Of a DNA stretch of 64,000 nt, positions 59,501-64,000 are shown one piece after another. The notes under the pieces are model-generated. The model was not told where the DNA came from. It searched no databases and saw only the letters and a list, made by a program, of their open reading frames with translations. The position numbers and the translations under genes are program-made. Position 1 is the first letter of the stretch, and each line of letters starts with the position of its first letter. Source of the DNA: Coptis chinensis (taxonomy: Eukaryota; Streptophyta; Magnoliopsida; Ranunculales; Ranunculaceae); contig CM027378.1 in assembly GCA_015680905.1 (NCBI GenBank), positions 38,723,001 to 38,787,000 of the forward strand, in the 5' to 3' direction.

Positions 59501-62185
59501 AGCAGCATTTGAGTTAAGTAGTAACTGTATGAGGCCACCCATGCGAGAACTTAGAATACTCATGATTTTGATGGAGCACTGCTGAATTTGTGGCTGAAAA
59601 TAATATCGTACATACTCCAACAAAGAGACAATTAGATTATGATCTTGAGAAAGAATAGTATCCAAAGGCTGGTACAGAGGATGCCAGAAATCTGCAAGAA
59701 ACAAATCCTTCTTAAAAACAAGAATTATAATTTCCAGGCAGAGCTGCACAGCTTTCTCTAGGAGTTGTCCATGAATTTGACTTGTTCGATCCTCTAGTAA
59801 GCCATTGACTCCAGGTAAAAGGATACTCATAACGTTGCGGAAAATGGTTTTACCACTCATAAAGTCTTTCAGCAACTCCAACAGAGGAAGCTGCGTTTCC
59901 AGCGAAGCAGATTGTGCTGCTGTTGAAGGGTGAGATTGATCAAAGCTATCAATGTCATCATCCTTAATGTCATACATGCTAAGTATCATCTGGAAGTGCT
60001 GAAGGCAAGCAACAACCAACTGCCATTTTTCACTTGGATCTGCATAGGCTCTTTGATGAATAGGTCCAAAGACATGATCATATACAAACCTAAAGATACC
60101 AACAAATCTATGCCCTCTGTCATTCACATCTCTCTCTTCTGCAATAAGGGCATTTAACAAGTTCAGGAACGATATAGTGGAAGGGTATCTCTCTCTCCTC
60201 GCTTCGACTTCATTCAACTCAAACCGCATATCGTAAACCTGTGTGGAAATTTGGTGCGCACTACCCCCAACAGGAAATCCAACAACTACTGGTAGATCAT
60301 ACTGCTCAAGGTAACTCCATATAGTATCCTTCAGTGTAGGAAAGACTTTCAGAAAAATGGTTATCGTATTCCGCAAAGCACCCTTCAAATAAGAAGGGAC
60401 ATTTTCATAACTAAGAAGCTTGAACAATGGCTCAATGTCAGGAAACCAGGACTTTCGCTCACTAGGATTACCATTTTCCACAACCTTCTGAAGAACACAT
60501 AAATATGCAACAAGTGCCTTTGCATCACCCTCCTCAAACTCAGGCAATACAGCTCCAGTAGTCTGAAGAGACTGTTTAAACTTTTGCTCGTATATTGATA
60601 AACAATCAAAAAGAGTGCTCCACCCAACAGAGCGGAATGTTTTACCGTGAAGCAACTCAAATACTTTTGAAGCACCCTCCTGACTAGATGCCAAAGTACT
60701 TAGCATCCGTAAGAAAGCCACGAGAGTGTGGAAATTAGTATGATTCTCTCCAGCGAAGTTGACGAACGTCCACAACACTTCATTGCCGGACAAAAGCTCT
60801 GGTTCCTTTTGATAAATTTCACTAACCAATTCCATGAGAGAGACAAAAGGTTGACAACATGATTCAGACGTTTTCTGAGAATCCATTTCAGTGTCATGTT
60901 TGTTTTCATATGGTTCATTAACAGAGTAGGGACTAAGAGCACCCATAGCCTTCTCCTTCATCTCCTTAACCTTGTCTCTGGCAAGTGGATGAGAAAGGAA
61001 GGACGTCAACAACTTGTGCAGATAAGCATTATACATATAGATCATATCTTCATCATCGTTCTGGTAAGCTGCAGTTCGAAGTATCTTATCCAGCAAAAAC
61101 TGGAATGCATTTTTTGAGTATATAACTTCCAAGCATGAATATATATTTTCCAGATCGCTGGGTGAAGAACTTGCACTTGTATCCCTTGCAGTACTTCTGT
61201 CTTGCGTTAGCATGAGGTGCATGGCCCACGCAAATCTTACAACATTGACAAAACCATCAACCTTTGGATCATTTCCAGAAATATTGAGAAGTCCCTGAAA
61301 GTCCCGCCTGAAATGACCATCACATGACAGCACTGAAGCTTTATCTGGCACCGTGCTCAAGGCATCTGATATGAAAGCAATTACGAGAGAAAAAAGAAGG
61401 CTGAAAACAGCCTGACAATTTATAGTCCCACTGCTACCATTTAGTTCAGCTGCACAATCTTTTAGAACAGAAAACACATCCTTCACATCTTTGGCACTTG
61501 TCCGCACAATGAGGACAGAAAGGACAACACAATGACCAACGACAAGTCTTTCCCTACTAACAACAGCTTGTCGTTCCACGAGAGCACCTTTAGAATCACG
61601 TATATGGTGCTCAGCCTGAGGCCCACCCCTACCAGCTGGTTCATCGCGATTGAGTTCCTTCATGAGACTTATCATCCGTTGTCTAAGTCCAGCATTAATG
61701 AGATCTTCCAGATACTTGTGAATATCAGCCACAAGATCAACATCAAAATCTTGATCAAGAACAACAGCCCTTAATAGAGTATAAAGTGCGTCCAGTAAAT
61801 GCCTTCGCTCAGTATACCATATTCCTGCTGCAAGACGATAAATTTCCAAAGGGTCTCTTCCCAGTAAGCCCCACTCTTGGTTAGTAGAGACAAGCAACCG
61901 GACACAGTCTATTTCATTAAGATGTAGATCGTTGCTCAATTTCAAAGCAATTTGCACATCCTGGTCGTCGAGCGATATAGGTGGAGAATCAGGAAGCCTG
62001 ACTTCTTTCGATTGAACTTGAAATCGATCCGCTGCCTTTGGAGGGGGATACAAGAGGAGTGACTGGAACAAAGAAGATATACTTCGAAGAGCGTGCATGA
62101 GCTCAATTCTCTCACGAGGAGATGGAGGCGATGGGCCAAGTAGTGCTGATTCGATTGTGGAGAGAAGGTGCTTTGGAGAATCCAT
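56552..62185 (-). CDS. NUP205: Nuclear pore complex protein NUP205
   Basis: One uninterrupted frame of 1877 codons plus stop. It is a full-length plant NUP205 (Arabidopsis homologue about 1.84 kb in codons). The N-terminus (SPKHLLSTIESALLGPSPPSP), the block LNEIDCVRLLVSTNQEWGLLGRDPLEI, the central LSGNEVLWTFVNFAGENHTNF and WFPDIEPLFKLLSYENVPSYL all match the family. The protein is a large alpha-helical solenoid (Nup192/Nup205 family) of the inner ring of the nuclear pore, where it binds NUP93 and shapes the transport channel. The Met at 62185 is chosen because it opens the conserved N-terminus. No intron is needed in the coding region. Base composition and codon use are those of an ordinary host gene, unlike the surrounding elements. 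Confidence 0.95.
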   Translation of the reverse strand: MDSPKHLLSTIESALLGPSPPSPRERIELMHALRSISSLFQSLLLYPPPKAADRFQVQSKEVRLPDSPPISLDDQDVQIALKLSNDLHLNEIDCVRLLVSTNQEWGLLGRDPLEIYRLAAGIWYTERRHLLDALYTLLRAVVLDQDFDVDLVADIHKYLEDLINAGLRQRMISLMKELNRDEPAGRGGPQAEHHIRDSKGALVERQAVVSRERLVVGHCVVLSVLIVRTSAKDVKDVFSVLKDCAAELNGSSGTINCQAVFSLLFSLVIAFISDALSTVPDKASVLSCDGHFRRDFQGLLNISGNDPKVDGFVNVVRFAWAMHLMLTQDRSTARDTSASSSPSDLENIYSCLEVIYSKNAFQFLLDKILRTAAYQNDDEDMIYMYNAYLHKLLTSFLSHPLARDKVKEMKEKAMGALSPYSVNEPYENKHDTEMDSQKTSESCCQPFVSLMELVSEIYQKEPELLSGNEVLWTFVNFAGENHTNFHTLVAFLRMLSTLASSQEGASKVFELLHGKTFRSVGWSTLFDCLSIYEQKFKQSLQTTGAVLPEFEEGDAKALVAYLCVLQKVVENGNPSERKSWFPDIEPLFKLLSYENVPSYLKGALRNTITIFLKVFPTLKDTIWSYLEQYDLPVVVGFPVGGSAHQISTQVYDMRFELNEVEARRERYPSTISFLNLLNALIAEERDVNDRGHRFVGIFRFVYDHVFGPIHQRAYADPSEKWQLVVACLQHFQMILSMYDIKDDDIDSFDQSHPSTAAQSASLETQLPLLELLKDFMSGKTIFRNVMSILLPGVNGLLEDRTSQIHGQLLEKAVQLCLEIIILVFKKDLFLADFWHPLYQPLDTILSQDHNLIVSLLEYVRYYFQPQIQQCSIKIMSILSSRMGGLIQLLLNSNAAKCLIEDYAACLDFRAEECQVIENSREDIGVLIIQLLIDNINRPAPNITHLLLKFEVDMPVERTILQPKFHYSCLKVILDILEKLSKPDLNALLHEFGFQLIYKLCLDPLTCGPTVDLLSNRKYQFFLKHLQTIGVAPLPKRSNNQALRISSLHQRAWLLKLLALELHAGDMTVSTHREACLNILAQVFVGEISEVGDDTSISHPLTLSRDSDHTGVKTINRSKVLELLEVVQFRSPDTSLKYSQLVSNSKYELQVENILGNPATIEESGVYYYSERGDRLVDIASFRDKLWQLSSYDSEVELRDLRETVQVLLRWCWKCNRNREEQAAQLHMLTGWSQIVEISLSRRMSSLENRSEILIEVLGASLSSAASPDCSLKMATILSQVGLTCMAKLRDERFLSSRGIDSDNVTCLDVIMVKQLSNSACHSILFKLVMAILRHETSEVLRRRQYALLLSYFQYCQHMLDPDVPASVLQYLLPEGQNGEEYLDLQKIDKEQTELSRANFSILRKDAQAILDLVTKDGIQGSEAGKTISLYVLDAFISIDQDKFFLSQLQSRGFLRSCLADVSNISYNDGWRSSDSLQRVYTIEAELAVMLRISHKYGKSGSQVLFSMGALGLLATCRLGGFMPVDANKMCRDLAGNIDKNRLIICPILRLVYSLTSLVDTSNFFEVKNKIVREVIDFVKGHQLLFDQILRGDVSEADELMLEQVNLVVGILSKVWPYEENDGYGFVQGLFGMMSSLFSFSVDSFCRAQSLCPSENERNSELLSFRLCFSLSSYLYVLVTKRSLRLQVSDSPNDLQASFRQTQPKLASLVSLLNSVTMALERASEEKVLLLNKIQDVNELSRQEVDEIIIMCARQDCLSSSDNIQKRRYVAMVEMCQIAGNRDQLITLLLPLAENALNILLVHFQDGSAIPVSKETTELIAYGVKPDSGWDISSLCGKLLPILEKLELLSEEKVGHNLKVFRRLLSSLKEMTIQNLAV

Positions 62186-62340
62186 GGTGTTTGATCTTCT
62201 GCGTAGCTGCTGTTTTTGTAGCTAAAAAGAAGGTCGTAAACTCGTATACCACCACACACCAAGCACTGAGCGAAGTTTCAGACCTGTAAATAGATTCCAG
62301 GCATAAAATTGGCATCAACTTAACAAAATGTGATACCGAT

Positions 62341-62360
62341 AATAATAATAATAATAATAA
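62341..62360. repeat. (AAT)n microsatellite
   Basis: About seven AAT units, 155 bp upstream of the NUP205 start, probably in its 5' leader or promoter. Confidence 0.9.
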
Positions 62361-62587
62361 AACAAAAAAAACCTTTTTGGTAAATACATGTGAACAAAAA
62401 CAAAAACAAATCATTCCAAGACATACCATTAGAACACACCCAATGCCCATTTTTGTTTTAAAACAAATACTCCCGAATCCGTCAAAGAAAGTGCAGTGAA
62501 CCTGAAATCAAAAACAACAAAGAGGAATACCATAAGTAACCATTTTGAATAGTAATGCCCAAATTTATTTTATTTTTACTGAACCTT

Positions 62588-62604
62588 AAACCCTAAACCC
62601 TAAA
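62588..62604 (-). promoter_or_regulatory. Telo-box in the NUP205 promoter
   Basis: AAACCCTAAACCCTAAA on the plus strand, two overlapping telo-box units about 400 bp upstream of the NUP205 ATG. Telo-boxes are common in promoters of plant genes for growth and the translation machinery and are bound by TRB-type proteins. Confidence 0.6.
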
Positions 62605-63388
62605 ATGAAGGAGAATTTGTAGTAGTATAATAATAAAATAAAAAAAAAAAAAAATTTAACTTTTTATTATGTTTTACTCTATTTCCACATCTACTTAAAT
62701 TAAAAAGCAAGAAACATTTTTACGTAACCTTAACAATACAAACAAGCTTAAATAAACTAGTTAGCCAATGGAAAGAAGTGAACTCACCTCTGTTATAGTA
62801 AGACAAAGAATTTGATTAGATTGGTTGGGGCATTGAACCAGATTACTAGACTGTATATCTAATTTTGTTATTATATATTTTAAGAGTTTTTTTAGTTTAA
62901 AATGAGTGAGACAGAGCGTCAAAGTAACTCTCGATTTTGTTTGTGTCGAGATTCTGTTTTTTCATTTATCGGCATTTTTTAATATTCTGCCGAGCCAGCG
63001 AGTTTAAAAGCGCCTTTGATTTGGAATTAATTGGACGAATGGCTTTTGATAAATCATGGCATGGCATATATAAATCAATTCCCGCTCGGTATATAAGAAA
63101 ACCAGTTCATAAGGAAGTAACCATATCCGGAGACCAGGGCATCCTCTTCGCCATACATGGGCTTCCTCTTCACACTCTAATTCTACTTCTAGTTCTGAAC
63201 CTTTAGATGGTAATGTATGTTTTCCCCTTAACCATGTCACACGTACTTATATCAAATGAAGGCATAAATTAAACAAATGGAGTGGATATAGGCTAGAATT
63301 TTCAATCGGGTTCATCTCGACTAGACCATGGATCCTATCACATATGAAAATTTTGTGGAGATGATCCTTATGGTGAGTATATTATATC
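62605..63388. other. Intergenic upstream region of NUP205
   Basis: AT-rich. An ORF at 62937-63206 (+) has no recognisable homology and is judged non-coding. Confidence 0.5.
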
Positions 63389-64000
63389 TGTAAAGGGGCG
63401 TTTTGGTTTCCCTTTAGATATTGTGAAGAGAGGGAAATGGGTTGAGATTTTCTGGAGAGACCGAGTTCGCTAATGAGCGAGTTGCCTACGTATCCTCTCT
63501 TGGTTTTTCTCTTTAGGGGAGAGAGGAATCAGGTCTTACGTAGTTCAAGTAGGTGGTATTTATAGGCTTGTGAAAGTGTCAATCCACGTGTGTCTCTTGC
63601 ACACGTGTAAGGTGGAGATTGTGAATGAGTGTTGGGGTGGTTTTAGTATAAATTGTGTGCTGATTGGGAGTTGGCGCGGTAGTCCCTATTTCCCGGTGGT
63701 GGGAAATACAAGTAAGATTTTGGTAATGATTATCCCTGGTGGTGACTTTATTTGAGGCGTTCTGTTTCTGGCCGTGTGTTCGTACTGAGACATCCTTGTT
63801 CGTACCACCTACATGAAAGGAGCTCCTCACAGATCGGTCTTGGAGGTCGATGTCTTAGGTTCACCTATGCTGCGCGCGTATGTCTTCACAAGGGAGCTGC
63901 TCACAGGTCGGTCTTGGAGGTCGATGTCCTGAGTTCGTTTATGCTTCACGCGTGCGTGATATTCCTTAATGAGGATATTACTCCCCTATACAACCCCCTC
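63389..64000. mobile_element. Probable gypsy LTR, running off the window
   Basis: Starts at TGTAAAGGGGCG (63389) and contains GTTGCCTACGTATCCTC and TCAGGTCTTACGTAGTTC, strings I know from LTRs of plant gypsy elements. The composition changes sharply from the AT-rich DNA before it. The orientation and family cannot be fixed without the other LTR. Confidence 0.45.
63819..63966. repeat. Tandem repeat, 74 bp, two copies
   Basis: GGAGCTCCTCACAGATCGGT at 63819 and GGAGCTGCTCACAGGTCGGT at 63893, each followed by CTTGGAGGTCGATGTC. Confidence 0.85.

Noticed and set aside
62937..63206. 89-codon ORF upstream of NUP205
   Set aside because: No recognisable homology, odd composition and an overlapping minus-strand ORF of similar length.
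1..64000. CRISPR arrays, bacterial operons, tRNA or rRNA genes
   Set aside because: The sequence is plant nuclear DNA. The direct repeats seen are tandem and without spacers, and no tRNA or rRNA sequence was recognised by eye.

Overview
The window is nuclear DNA of a flowering plant, most likely a eudicot. It holds Ty3/gypsy retrotransposons of the Tat and Athila lineages (Athila primer sites complementary to tRNA-Asp), plant L1-type LINE pieces, a RICESLEEPER-like hAT fragment, a class III gibberellin 2-oxidase with spliced exons, and plant NUP205. I cannot name the species. About the first 50.6 kb is a nest of transposable elements; the two host genes lie between 52.9 and 62.2 kb; a further LTR-like sequence runs off the right edge.

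Layout. 1-~7000: a Tat-lineage element on the minus strand, entering the window in its antisense ORF (aORF) and ending in its 5' LTR at 6482-~7000. It interrupts the leader of an Athila-type element (minus strand, LTR 7241-8753). A related LTR on the plus strand begins at 8959, so the two LTRs stand head to head. 10857-11445: hAT transposase remnant. About 12.5-40.7 kb: the leader and LTR of another minus-strand Athila-like element ('E'), opened by a roughly 4.1 kb unit ('F', TAACACC...GGTGTGACA ends). F is itself split by element A (14904-23107, TSD ttatc) and element C (24933-37381, TSD agtgc). E's LTR is split by a LINE (38.5-40.5 kb). 41298-50626: element B (TSD ccaaa).

A, B and C are Athila-lineage but incomplete in complementary ways. 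A and C keep gag-derived sequence (C also protease) and lack reverse transcriptase and integrase; in that place both carry a short acidic ORF ending in a shared DPQLFRLL motif. B has reverse transcriptase, RNase H and integrase but lost gag and protease in a deletion that fuses its LTR to the RT. All three share blocks downstream of the coding region, including several internal copies of the polypurine-tract-like box TTTGGGGGTGG. C is bounded by nearly identical 1.4 kb LTRs and a perfect TSD although its genes are broken, which points to recent movement in trans.

Host genes. 52930-55515 (+) is an intact three-exon C20-type gibberellin 2-oxidase (329 aa) with all iron and 2-oxoglutarate ligands. 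56552-62185 (-) is an uninterrupted 1877-codon reading frame for nucleoporin NUP205, with a telo-box about 400 bp upstream of its start. The two genes converge and share about 1 kb of intergenic DNA.
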